Part shown: positions 1 through 7,207 of the stretch, piece by piece
Layout: every line of letters begins with the position of its first letter
How positions within the stretch are numbered: the stretch's first letter is position 1
NCBI GenBank assembly: GCA_017418275.1
Contig: JAFONX010000018.1
Span: 1 to 42,977 of the forward strand
DNA length: 42,977 nucleotides
Direction of reading: 5' to 3'
Source of the DNA: Candidatus Saccharimonadota bacterium
GTDB lineage: Bacteria > Patescibacteriota > Saccharimonadia > Saccharimonadales > Saccharimonadaceae
Notes under the pieces: model-generated
What the model saw: only the letters and a program-made list of their open reading frames with translations
Database searches by the model: none
Told to the model about the DNA's origin: nothing
Program-made: the position numbers and the translations under genes

Positions 1-59
1 CATTATACCAGAACTACTATGCTTGGTCAAACGCGCCAAAATATATTAAAATAAAGCTA

Positions 60-1016
60 ATGCTTATAAATATCATCCTCCTTGCAATCGGTCTTTTTGC
101 ACTGGTCAAAGCATCAGATGTTTTTGTTGATTCTGCATCTTCGTTCGCCATAAGCATGCGCGCGCCAAAAACTCTTATCGCGCTCACAATAGCCGCATTC
201 GGTACCTGCGCGCCAGAATTAGCCATTTCCTTTAATTCGATTGCCGCACACAACTACGACATGACCCTCGCGAATGTCATTGGTTCTTGTATTGTAAACA
301 TCCTGCTCATAGTCGGCATCGCTACAATTGTTAATCCAATAAAAGTCAAAAACAAAATTATCAAAAACGAGCTCCCGCTCCTTGTTATTACGTCTTTGGC
401 ATTCTGTGTCGCCCTCAATGACTCGCTCTTTGGCAATTATAAAAACGGTCTCTCTCGTCTCGAAGCCGGCGCTTTCTTGTTTATCTTCGCTGCCTTTTTA
501 CTTTATATCGTCATAGCATACATTAAAAACAAGCCAAAGCCACGTGGCCGTCCACCAAAAGCCAAATACAGCCTATTCCGCTCTACGATATACATTATCA
601 TTACAATTTTCGTCATCGCTATCGCAAGCGACCTAACCGTAGATAATGCTGCTGCTTTAGCCGAAAAAATCGGCATCAGCGAAAAAATCATTTCTATGAC
701 CGTAATCGTTATAGGAACCTCATTACCAGAGCTAGTCATGACGGCCGGCGCCGCTAAAAAAGGCGAATTCGAGCTCGCTGTGGGTAACATTATCGGAACA
801 AATATCTTTAATATCTGCATCGTACTTGGCCTGCCAATTATGCTCTATGGTGGCTTCGAATCTGAAAATTTCAACATCGTAGACTCAGTAGCCGTATTAC
901 TCGCCGCACTAACATATTACGTTTGTAGCCGCAGTGGTCAAAAACTCATTCGCGCCGAAGGCGTACTAATGGTTACAATCTTCCTCTGTTACTATGTTTA
1001 CGTGCTTGCAAGCTAA
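60..1016 (+). CDS. CaxA/YrbG-type sodium/calcium exchanger family membrane protein
   Basis: Predicted inner-membrane cation antiporter (Na+/Ca2+ or K+/Ca2+ exchange), 318 residues with about ten hydrophobic segments. Two inverted alpha-repeats are visible: GTCAPELAISFNSI followed by NVIGSCIVNILLIVG in the first half, and GTSLPELVMTAG followed by NIIGTNIFNICIVLG in the second. The paired G-T-x-x-P-E and N-x-I-G-x-x-x-x-N motifs are the ion-binding signature of the family. A Lys/Arg/Pro-rich loop (about residues 155-170) separates the halves, as expected for a cytoplasmic loop. The start is the ATG at 60, 7 nt after a TAAAAT box (47-52) with TTGGTC at 23-28; there is no Shine-Dalgarno, so translation is probably leaderless. 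The transported ion cannot be told from sequence. Confidence 0.9.
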   Translation: MLINIILLAIGLFALVKASDVFVDSASSFAISMRAPKTLIALTIAAFGTCAPELAISFNSIAAHNYDMTLANVIGSCIVNILLIVGIATIVNPIKVKNKIIKNELPLLVITSLAFCVALNDSLFGNYKNGLSRLEAGAFLFIFAAFLLYIVIAYIKNKPKPRGRPPKAKYSLFRSTIYIIITIFVIAIASDLTVDNAAALAEKIGISEKIISMTVIVIGTSLPELVMTAGAAKKGEFELAVGNIIGTNIFNICIVLGLPIMLYGGFESENFNIVDSVAVLLAALTYYVCSRSGQKLIRAEGVLMVTIFLCYYVYVLAS

Positions 1017-1038
1017 AAACAGAAAAAGCATAACAATC

Positions 1039-1067
1039 TTGCATAATTAGTCAAAATATGATATAAT
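1039..1067 (+). promoter_or_regulatory. Sigma70-type promoter of the 1117 gene
   Basis: TTGCAT at 1039-1044, 17-nt spacer, extended -10 TGaTATAAT with TATAAT at 1062-1067. It predicts a 5' UTR of about 40 nt carrying the GGGGAGAGG Shine-Dalgarno. Confidence 0.75.
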
Positions 1068-1116
1068 CTACTCTGTTTTTCGCACTTTATAAAAAAAATA
1101 GAAAGGGGAGAGGTAA

Positions 1117-1890
1117 ATGAGCAAAAATCGCTCAGATCCAATTAATTTTGGTGACCTTTCAGAGTTCAAAGAGACAGAAACCCTTAACGATGATTATGGG
1201 GACGGTTATTACGAAGAAGCATATGAAGATGATGCTTTATCAAAAAAAGCAAGCAGAGATGTTCTTGCACTCACAATAGCTTTTCTCGTTATCATTGTAT
1301 TGTGTTTTGTAGCCGTAATAACCCTAAACACGCTGAGGGGCGGCTATAAGCCTCCCGTACTTGATATAAGCACTATAATAATAGGCACAGAAAGCTCAAA
1401 ATCAAGTTCTACGCCACCAGAGTCAAAGGTAGCACCAAACAACCCGACAGAATCCAAGCCAGAAACCGAGACGGAAACTACAAGCTCAGATTCCGAATCT
1501 GACGCAGAGTCCAGTTCTTTGACCGAAGAGTCTAAAGAAGACTCGAAAAAGCCAGAATCCAGAGAAGAGACTATAGTTTCAAAGCCCGAGTCCTCCACGG
1601 AAAACAGTCAGGAGCTTACGAGCTCCACAATCGAGCCTGAACCCTCGGCCGAGACGAGCTATTTCGAAGCCGAGTCCTCAGCCGAGACAAGCTATTTTGA
1701 ACCAGAGCCTGAAGAAGAGAGCTTAATAACAAACTCCGAATCAGGATACACAAACATCAGTCAGGAGCCTGATTTTTCCGAAGAAAACAATCCGGAAGAA
1801 GAAAGTTCAATGATATCTGAGACGGAGCCGACTTTCGACGAAGGCGTCATAGATCTGGACCCCGAGATTCCTGGAACTCAGGCGCCTTAA
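1117..1890 (+). CDS. Acidic Ser/Glu/Thr/Pro-rich protein with one membrane anchor
   Basis: Unrecognised 257-residue protein. Residues 1-45 are acidic (DDYGDGYYEEAYEDD), residues 48-71 form one strong transmembrane helix, and the remainder (about 185 residues) is low-complexity Ser/Glu/Thr/Pro with imperfect repeats such as SAETSYFE and ESSAETSYFEPE. The composition suggests an extended, probably surface-exposed stalk, but nothing identifies a function. The start is supported by a strong Shine-Dalgarno (GGGGAGAGG, 1106-1114). It is a single-gene unit with its own promoter and a terminator immediately downstream, unlike the leaderless genes on either side. Repeat-rich low-complexity coding like this is prone to length variation. 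Confidence 0.75.
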   Translation: MSKNRSDPINFGDLSEFKETETLNDDYGDGYYEEAYEDDALSKKASRDVLALTIAFLVIIVLCFVAVITLNTLRGGYKPPVLDISTIIIGTESSKSSSTPPESKVAPNNPTESKPETETETTSSDSESDAESSSLTEESKEDSKKPESREETIVSKPESSTENSQELTSSTIEPEPSAETSYFEAESSAETSYFEPEPEEESLITNSESGYTNISQEPDFSEENNPEEESSMISETEPTFDEGVIDLDPEIPGTQAP

Positions 1891-1902
1891 TAATCCCCTC
1901 AC

Positions 1903-1934
1903 AAAAATCCCGCACGAAAGTACGGGATTTTTTA
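1903..1934 (+). terminator. Intrinsic terminator after the 1117 gene
   Basis: Stem of AAAAATCCCG with CGGGATTTTT, a short interruption, and a GAAA tetraloop, ending in a U-run. Confidence 0.85.
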
Positions 1935-1965
1935 TTACTCAAATTACCTAACAAAAAATGAATGC

Positions 1966-1994
1966 TTGTGCTTCTTAAAAACCTATGGCATAAT
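1966..1994 (+). promoter_or_regulatory. Promoter of the trpS leader ORF
   Basis: TTGTGC at 1966-1971, 17-nt spacer, extended -10 TGgCATAAT with CATAAT at 1989-1994. The ATG of the leader ORF follows after 6 nt, the same geometry as the leaderless housekeeping genes here. Confidence 0.65.
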
Positions 1995-2000
1995 ATAGAC

Positions 2001-2045
2001 ATGAATAATAATACTGCTATCTACGAAATCTTCACATGGCGTTAA
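2001..2045 (+). CDS. Candidate leader peptide upstream of trpS (Trp-Arg-stop)
   Basis: A 14-codon ORF reading MNNNTAIYEIFTWR. It begins 6 nt after a -10 box, so its mRNA would start at or next to the AUG. The only Trp codon (TGG, 2037-2039) is the penultimate sense codon, which is the usual layout of attenuation leader peptides. The ORF lies inside a terminator-like hairpin (2010-2060), and the next gene is tryptophanyl-tRNA synthetase. The layout is seen directly; the regulatory role is inference. It is too short to be scored by coding statistics. Confidence 0.55.
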   Translation: MNNNTAIYEIFTWR

Positions 2046-2060
2046 GCCTGCAGTATTTTT
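2010..2060 (+). promoter_or_regulatory. Candidate transcription attenuator before trpS
   Basis: Arms AATACTGC (2010-2017) and GCAGTATT (2050-2057) are perfectly complementary, with the second arm running into a U-tract (2056-2060). The 32-nt loop holds the end of the leader ORF including its Trp codon and stop, plus a small inner GGC/GCC stem. A ribosome halted at the Trp codon would cover or approach the 3' arm and could prevent the hairpin, giving readthrough into trpS when charged tRNA-Trp is scarce. That mechanism is inferred. Confidence 0.5.
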
Positions 2061-2147
2061 CTTGACTTATATTTTACGATTATCACTAACCATCAGCCAT
2101 TCGATTAAATCTTGCTCGTCTACAAAAATACGCGACAACAAACCGAA

Positions 2148-2156
2148 TGATATAAT
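2148..2156 (+). promoter_or_regulatory. Second, proximal trpS promoter
   Basis: Extended -10 TGaTATAAT (TATAAT at 2151-2156), 19 nt before the trpS ATG. It would give a short UTR with an AAGGAG Shine-Dalgarno and would bypass the upstream attenuator. Confidence 0.6.
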
Positions 2157-2174
2157 ATCCCTTAAGGAGTATCT

Positions 2175-3254
2175 ATGAAAACAATTCTTACCGGCGTACG
2201 TGCCAACGAAGAACCTACAATCGGAAATTTCCTCGGCGCCTACATGCCAATGATTAATCTTGCGAAAAAATATGCAAATAATCCCGACTATCGCATCAAT
2301 ATGTTTGTGCCAGATTTGCATTCTTTCACAACACCAATCGACCATACTAAACTTTATAGCCAAGTTATTAAAGGTATCAAGTACTATCTAGCTGCGGGTT
2401 TGCCAATCGAAGCGGACAATGTCCATATCTACCGTCAGTCGCATGTGCCAGCCCACAGCGAGCTTGCTTGGATATTAGATTGCTTCACGCCCTTCGGCGA
2501 AGCTAGCCGTATGACACAGTTTAAAGAAAAATCCGAAGAACACCGCGATGCTGTTTCGGTCGGACTCTTCAACTATCCTGTCCTTATGGCCGCAGATATC
2601 TTGTTGTATGACGCCAATTATATCCCCCTTGGCGAAGACCAATTTCAACACCTCGAACTCGCACGCAACATCGCCATCCGTATGAATAATAAGTTCGAAA
2701 AAGAACTATTCACGATTCCAGAAGACGAGAAATCCCAGGTAAAATTCATGGGACTAGATAAAAGTCTCAATATTCCTTCGCAAGACGATTCAACCATAAT
2801 GATAGGCAAAGGCCTTCGCATTCGCTCACTCACTGAACCGACCAAGAAAATGAGTAAAAGTAGTGCTAATGCGAAATCTAAAATTTGCTTAAACGACGAT
2901 CCAAAAGTCGCAATGAAGAAAATCATGAGCGCTACCACGGATAGCGATGGCGTTATCCGCTTCGACATGGTCCTCAAGCCAGGCATTAGTAATCTTATGC
3001 TAATCGAAGCTCTTATCAATAACCAGAAACTGCAAGATATCATTTCGGATTTTGCGGGCCAAACCATGTATGGAGACCTCAAAAAGAGAGTTGCCGACAG
3101 TATTTTCCACTTCCTCAGTGATTTTCAAGAAAAAGTTGCAAAAATTAGCGACGAGGATGTCGAGAAGATTCTCGAAGATGGCGAAAACTACGCCAGAGAA
3201 GTATCCAATCAGAAGCTTCGCACCGTACAAAAAGCCGTTGGCTTACGCAAATAA
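2175..3254 (+). CDS. trpS: Tryptophanyl-tRNA synthetase
   Basis: Cytoplasmic class I aminoacyl-tRNA synthetase that charges tRNA-Trp; 359 residues, normal for the bacterial family. The HIGH-equivalent is the TIGN of PTIGNFLGAY (about residues 14-23), a variant common in bacterial TrpRS. The KMSKS loop is KKMSKSSANAKSK at about residue 225, followed by an intact C-terminal helical anticodon-binding region. The start is supported by AAGGAG 6 nt upstream, in contrast to the leaderless genes around it. Two promoters appear to feed it: a distal one through the Trp-ending leader ORF and a proximal one at 2148-2156. A rho-independent terminator follows, so it is a single-gene unit. Confidence 0.96.
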   Translation: MKTILTGVRANEEPTIGNFLGAYMPMINLAKKYANNPDYRINMFVPDLHSFTTPIDHTKLYSQVIKGIKYYLAAGLPIEADNVHIYRQSHVPAHSELAWILDCFTPFGEASRMTQFKEKSEEHRDAVSVGLFNYPVLMAADILLYDANYIPLGEDQFQHLELARNIAIRMNNKFEKELFTIPEDEKSQVKFMGLDKSLNIPSQDDSTIMIGKGLRIRSLTEPTKKMSKSSANAKSKICLNDDPKVAMKKIMSATTDSDGVIRFDMVLKPGISNLMLIEALINNQKLQDIISDFAGQTMYGDLKKRVADSIFHFLSDFQEKVAKISDEDVEKILEDGENYAREVSNQKLRTVQKAVGLRK

Positions 3255-3292
3255 CTACAAAAGCGCCGCACACTGAACGGCGCTTTTTGTAG
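3255..3292 (+). terminator. Intrinsic terminator after trpS
   Basis: Long stem CTACAAAAGCGCCG with CGGCGCTTTTTGTAG around a short loop. The A-tract/U-tract symmetry is compatible with action in both directions. Confidence 0.85.
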
Positions 3293-3315
3293 TGAAAATA
3301 TGATAAAATCTGCTT

Positions 3316-4164
3316 ATGATAAGCCTCGATTTTGTCGCCGATATCATTATCACTTTTTTCGTTTTTTCATTTTGTGGCTGGCTTTTCGAGTGTGCCATTA
3401 GCCTCTTTCGCGATCACGAGCTAGTCAACCGTGGCTTTTTGAATGGCCCGTATTGCCCGATTTACGGCTGCGGCGCAATGCTTTTCTTGCTCATCATGCT
3501 CTGGACAGACCGCCCACTCGAGCTTTTCTTCTTTGGCGGACTTTTTGCCTGCACCTTGGAGTATATCACCTCATGGTTCATGGAGAAAATCTACAAAGCA
3601 CGTTGGTGGGATTACAGCAACTGGCCTTTTAATATTAACGGCCGCGTTTGCCTCTATGGATTCTTAACCTTCGGCGCTTTTTCTGCACTCATGCCTTTTA
3701 TTAAAAAGGGAATAGACTGGCTGGTCGCTCTCATTCCAGACAATCATCACATCACGATCGCGTTAATATTACTTATCATTTTCATTATTGATTTTATCTA
3801 TTCCAACCATGTCATCGCGAAATTCAACCGCACCCTGCGTAAAATTCAAAAACAGCTCAATGCAAACTTCCCAATCAATATTATTAACCGAGGCAAACGT
3901 CGCGTACTTTATCTTAAGCTAGGCAAAAACAAGGTTAGCCTTCTCACTTGGCAACAACGCCGCCTTCTGAACGCGTTCCCAGACTTCAAATCAAAATATG
4001 ACAAAGCCCTTAAAGCAGTTACGACCAAGAATAAAGAGCGCATAGATCGTTTCCAGAAAAATCGCTTTAAACCAATCACAAACGAAGAACTTTCTCGCGC
4101 CAAAGCCAAGGCAAAACGCGAAGGCAAAAAATATATCGACGAGCGTAAAAGTAATAAATACTAG
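3316..4164 (+). CDS. CmpB-type putative ABC transporter permease (DUF1113-like) membrane protein
   Basis: 282-residue integral membrane protein resembling the 'ABC_trans_CmpB' family. Diagnostic stretches are SFCGWLFECAISLFRDHELVNRGFLNGPYCPIYG near the N-terminus and TLEYITSWFMEKIYKARWWDYSNWPFNINGRV in the middle; these G-W-x-x-E, N-R-G-F-L-x-G-P and W-W-D-Y motifs are the family's conserved core. About five or six membrane segments are followed by a Lys/Arg-rich cytoplasmic tail of about 100 residues (to YIDERKSNKY), longer than I expect for the family. Despite the family name no transported substrate is established. Leaderless start: TGaTAAAAT (-10 at 3304-3309) lies 6 nt before the ATG. 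Confidence 0.8.
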   Translation: MISLDFVADIIITFFVFSFCGWLFECAISLFRDHELVNRGFLNGPYCPIYGCGAMLFLLIMLWTDRPLELFFFGGLFACTLEYITSWFMEKIYKARWWDYSNWPFNINGRVCLYGFLTFGAFSALMPFIKKGIDWLVALIPDNHHITIALILLIIFIIDFIYSNHVIAKFNRTLRKIQKQLNANFPINIINRGKRRVLYLKLGKNKVSLLTWQQRRLLNAFPDFKSKYDKALKAVTTKNKERIDRFQKNRFKPITNEELSRAKAKAKREGKKYIDERKSNKY

Positions 4165-4213
4165 ATAATATTTTCGCCTAGCCGTCAAACCAAAAATAAG
4201 GTATAATATCTGC

Positions 4214-5104
4214 ATGAGCAAAAAGTTCAGTAAACCAGAATTATCCCGCAAGATTAATGGCGACATTCCTTTTGATGAGCCAAAAAATCAAAAAACTGAA
4301 ACCAATACCGAACGCCTAGATATCGCTTTGTTGAACTTTTACCCTTATACACGCGGCGAACTACAAAAGTTTATCAAACTCGGTCTCGTTAAAGTAAATG
4401 GCAAAGTCCAAACCATCGCCAGCACGCCAGTTGCCGAAGAAGACGAATTAATTCTCGAAGAGCCTAAAACCACAACCGAAAGACCGCCAGTCATTTACGA
4501 AGACGACAACGTAATTATCTTTAATAAACCTGCTGGTATGCTCTCTATGAAAAAGGGTGCGTATCTTCCAGAAACGTCAATTGATGATTTTGGTGAGCTC
4601 GCGCATCGTCTCGACCGCGACACATCCGGCGTCATTGCTGTCGCCAAAAACCCTGAGGCAAAAGGTTTTTTGCAAAAGCAATTCCAAGAGCGTCACGCGC
4701 ATAAAATATATTACGCTATCGTCGAAGGCGAACCGAAACAATCGCACGCTATTATTAGCGTTCCCCTCACACGCAATCTCAAATATCCGACCACCTTCAT
4801 TCCGGGCCCAGACGGCAGGGAAGCTATTACAGAATATAAGGTGCTCGAAAGTAAAAACGGTCTATCCCTTATAGAACTAAAGCCAAAAACTGGTCGCACC
4901 CACCAGCTCCGCATTCATATGAATTACATCGGTTGTCCAATTCTTGGCGACAAAGTTTACAACCCAAAAGGTCGCAAAGCCGACCGCATGTATCTACACG
5001 CCGCCAGCCTCGAAATCACTATTCCGGGCAAACCACACAACGAACGCAAAATTTTCAAAGCAGACCTACCAAACGAGTTCAATAAATACTTCGAGACGAA
5101 ATAA
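4214..5104 (+). CDS. RluA-family rRNA pseudouridine synthase with S4 domain
   Basis: RNA-modifying enzyme that isomerises uridine to pseudouridine in rRNA; 296 residues. An S4 RNA-binding domain (about residues 33-80: ERLDIALLNFYPYTRGELQKFIKLGLVKVNGK) precedes the catalytic domain. The catalytic motif is HRLDRDTSGV at 131-140, with D134 the expected nucleophile, and GRTHQLRIHM near residue 230 is the conserved C-terminal motif. Which U is modified (RluC- or RluD-like) cannot be decided. Leaderless start: TATAAT at 4202-4207, 6 nt before the ATG. The stop overlaps the start of the next gene (TAATG), so the two are co-transcribed and probably translationally coupled. Confidence 0.92.
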   Translation: MSKKFSKPELSRKINGDIPFDEPKNQKTETNTERLDIALLNFYPYTRGELQKFIKLGLVKVNGKVQTIASTPVAEEDELILEEPKTTTERPPVIYEDDNVIIFNKPAGMLSMKKGAYLPETSIDDFGELAHRLDRDTSGVIAVAKNPEAKGFLQKQFQERHAHKIYYAIVEGEPKQSHAIISVPLTRNLKYPTTFIPGPDGREAITEYKVLESKNGLSLIELKPKTGRTHQLRIHMNYIGCPILGDKVYNPKGRKADRMYLHAASLEITIPGKPHNERKIFKADLPNEFNKYFETK

Positions 5105-5769
5105 TGCATTTTGATGGCGTAGATAAAATCAAGAAACTCGCGCTTGCTAGCGGTTTTAGCATTTTTACACTTCCAACCACCATCGACCAGACCACAATTT
5201 TACCAAAGGCTGTCCACATCGCTCCGCTCAAAGACGAGAACAGCATTAAAATCGAACAGGTCAAAGAAGTTAACGAGCTTACAAGCTCCAAACAAACAAA
5301 CGAGTTCTTTTTAGTTGTCGAACAATCAGAGCTGCTCACAACTAGCGCCGCCAACTCTTTGCTCAAGCAACTCGAAGAACCAGGAAACAAGCTCCACTAT
5401 ATTTTTCTCACAACGAATCCAAACCTTATTTTACAAACCATTAAATCCCGTGCTTTTTGCTACGTTTTAAACACGCCTCCATTCAATCCAGAATCTATCG
5501 ATATCAAAATGCGCGCCAAAGTTAAAGAGCTAATTCAAGCTCAGCCAAAAGACCTCAAAGACATTATTGATCCATACACTAAAGACAAGAAAACCGGTCG
5601 CCTCAAGGCTATCGAGTTTACTCGTTGCGCGTCACAACTTTGTCTCGAAAGCTATTACAAAACTGGCAATAAAATCTTCCTAGATAAAGCACAAAAGGCC
5701 GCCGCCGCCTGCCAGGCCATAACAGAGAACGGCAACATTCGCATCCAGTTCATTGCGAATATGCTTTAA
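5104..5769 (+). CDS. holB: DNA polymerase III delta'-like clamp-loader subunit (short)
   Basis: 221-residue protein resembling delta' (HolB). The recognisable core is EQSELLTTSAANSLLKQLEEP followed by YIFLTTNPNLILQTIKSRAFCYVL, matching the A-N-x-L-L-K-x-L-E-E-P and S-R-(C/A) sensor region of clamp-loader AAA+ proteins. There is no Walker A loop; delta' normally does not bind ATP, so that is expected. It is shorter than the usual delta' (about 320-330 residues), with an abbreviated N-terminal domain and a short collar. It overlaps the RluA-type gene by one base, which explains the lack of its own promoter. A DnaX-type protein is encoded at 22782. The family call is firm; the gene symbol is by analogy. 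Confidence 0.75.
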   Translation: MHFDGVDKIKKLALASGFSIFTLPTTIDQTTILPKAVHIAPLKDENSIKIEQVKEVNELTSSKQTNEFFLVVEQSELLTTSAANSLLKQLEEPGNKLHYIFLTTNPNLILQTIKSRAFCYVLNTPPFNPESIDIKMRAKVKELIQAQPKDLKDIIDPYTKDKKTGRLKAIEFTRCASQLCLESYYKTGNKIFLDKAQKAAAACQAITENGNIRIQFIANML

Positions 5770-5794
5770 GCTCGGAGTATGATATAATAAACCT

Positions 5795-6730
5795 ATGTTA
5801 GCAGCAGTGCTTATTCTTATTTTATGTTTGTTCGTAGCTTTTTTCATTCCAAATTATCACGACATGAAGCGCGAAAAAGAAGCTGAAGCCAGCAATCAGA
5901 CCAAGAAGCTTTGGCGCGTCGTCCAAACCTCACTCCGCGAGAAAAAACCAGCTCGTGCCGAAAAAGCCCTCCTTACAATTTTGAAGTTCGATGAAAAGAA
6001 CGCCGCCGCATACAACCGCCTCGGTATTATTTACGCCAAAGACAAACATTTTGACGAAGCGATTGAGTGTTTCGAGATTGCACAGAGTCTAGACAATAAC
6101 GCATCCAGCCTTCATAACGTTGGCCTCATTTATTACGAAACAGGTAACTTCGAAAAAGCCGTTCAGGCCTTTGAGCATGCTATCGAAATTGACGGTGGCG
6201 AACCAGCACGCTACATCGCCTATGCCAAGGCTCTCGAAAAAGTAGGCAAGCGTAGTAAAGCCGTCGAATCTCTCGAAAGTGCCTTCGAGCTGAATCCAGA
6301 CGAAAATGTACTTAAGCATTTGCTAGAACTGTACGAAAACGCCGGCGACGAAGAAAAGATCAAAGCTACAAAGCAGCGCATCACGAGACTTATGAACAAG
6401 AAGCGTACTTTGCTTGGTTATAATATCGACGACACTAGCGCCAAAACCGTTAAGAGCGCACGCTCAGATAAAGAAAACGCCCGTGCCTCAGCACGCGCCG
6501 CTAAGATTCTTGCGCAAGCCGAAGCCAAGAAACGCAAAGCCGAAGAACAAGCCGCCAAGCGTCAAAAAGCCAACGAAATCGCAGTAAAAAAGAAAGCCGC
6601 CGCAGAACAAGCCAAGCAAAAGAAGCTAGCCGCCAAGAGCGAGAGAAACGCTTCGCGTGCTGCAAAAAAGCTCGCAACCAGCAATACGCAGAAAGCACGA
6701 CTAAAAAACTTTTCAAAAACAAAAAAATAG
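5795..6730 (+). CDS. Membrane-anchored TPR protein with Lys/Ala-rich tail
   Basis: 311 residues. One N-terminal transmembrane segment (2-19) is followed by tetratricopeptide repeats from about 55 to 195; the clearest are AAYNRLGIIYAKDKHFDEAI and SLHNVGLIYYETGNFEKAV, with a third degenerate copy. From about residue 215 to the end the protein is a long, highly basic Ala/Lys/Arg/Glu region, probably a coiled coil or nucleic-acid/envelope-binding tail. TPR domains mediate protein contacts; the partner is unknown. Leaderless start: TGaTATAAT (5783-5788), 6 nt before the ATG. The tRNA-Thr gene begins 18 nt after the stop and has its own -10. Confidence 0.8.
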   Translation: MLAAVLILILCLFVAFFIPNYHDMKREKEAEASNQTKKLWRVVQTSLREKKPARAEKALLTILKFDEKNAAAYNRLGIIYAKDKHFDEAIECFEIAQSLDNNASSLHNVGLIYYETGNFEKAVQAFEHAIEIDGGEPARYIAYAKALEKVGKRSKAVESLESAFELNPDENVLKHLLELYENAGDEEKIKATKQRITRLMNKKRTLLGYNIDDTSAKTVKSARSDKENARASARAAKILAQAEAKKRKAEEQAAKRQKANEIAVKKKAAAEQAKQKKLAAKSERNASRAAKKLATSNTQKARLKNFSKTKK

Positions 6731-6748
6731 GGTAGAATATACCCATAC

Positions 6749-6824
6749 GCCGCAATAGCTCAGTTGGTAGAGCAGCCGCCTTGTAAGCGGCAGGTCATCA
6801 GTTCAAGTCTGATTTGCGGCTCCA
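6749..6824 (+). tRNA. tRNA-Thr (TGT)
   Basis: Complete cloverleaf: acceptor GCCGCAA/TTGCGGC, D-arm GCTC...GAGC, anticodon stem CCGCC/... with loop TTGTAAG (anticodon TGT), T-arm ATCAG-TTCAAGT-CTGAT, discriminator T and an encoded CCA. A TAGAAT box at 6733-6738 sits at promoter distance. Confidence 0.95.
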
Positions 6825-6841
6825 GAGGATTAATACAAGCA

Positions 6842-6870
6842 AACCCGCACGCAAGTGCGGTTCTTTTTAG
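6842..6870 (+). terminator. Intrinsic terminator after tRNA-Thr
   Basis: AACCCGCAC, GCAA loop, GTGCGGTT with one bulged C, then a U-rich tail. Confidence 0.8.
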
Positions 6871-6871
6871 G

Positions 6872-7006
6872 CCTAAAAATCTTTGAGGAATATTTATATT
6901 TCAAAAAGGTTTTTAGGGTTAAAAAGAATGGCGATGCTTTGCATCGCGGAGTTTGTTTTGTATTAAATCCGAGTTGCACGCAAATATCTGCAAAGCGGAT
7001 ATTTGC
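6872..7006. repeat. Three consecutive palindromes in a gene-free stretch
   Basis: No gene is seen between 6871 and 7207. It holds an imperfect palindrome at 6872-6917 (CCTAAAAAT ... TTTTTAGG), a perfect 7-bp stem with a 3-nt loop at 6931-6947 (GCGATGC/GCATCGC), and a 9-bp perfect inverted repeat at 6980-7006 (GCAAATATC/GATATTTGC). Their function is unknown. Confidence 0.6.
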
Positions 7007-7022
7007 TCTATGATTTTACCCC

Positions 7023-7050
7023 TTGACTTTTTATATATAAATGCTACAAT
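7023..7050 (+). promoter_or_regulatory. Promoter of the 7208 gene
   Basis: TTGACT (7023-7028), 16-nt spacer, extended -10 TGcTACAAT (TACAAT 7045-7050). The predicted transcript starts near 7057. Confidence 0.75.
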
Positions 7051-7056
7051 AGGTTT

Positions 7057-7207
7057 ATCGCACCTTAAGAATCAGGTTTTTAGACAATCTACGACTCGTC
7101 CTGGACGGTTATATACTTTTCAGAACGAGTCGCAGATTACCTTACGAAAGGGTACGGCGGCCACTATTCTACGATCGCGAGATCTAAAAGAGCAGGAGGA
7201 CTTCATC
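7057..7207 (+). promoter_or_regulatory. Long structured 5' UTR of the 7208 gene
   Basis: About 150 nt without a credible ORF. It has a strong hairpin at 7086-7138 (AATCT-a-CGACTCGT paired with ACGAGTCG-c-AGATT, 25-nt loop) and a small GATC-gcga-GATC hairpin close to the AGGAGGA Shine-Dalgarno. Possibly regulatory; no known riboswitch is recognised. Confidence 0.45.

Noticed and set aside
6953-7207. Upstream extension (85 codons) of the 7208 gene
   Set aside because: It spans an inverted repeat, the TTGACT/TACAAT promoter and a stable hairpin; the Shine-Dalgarno fixes the start at 7208.
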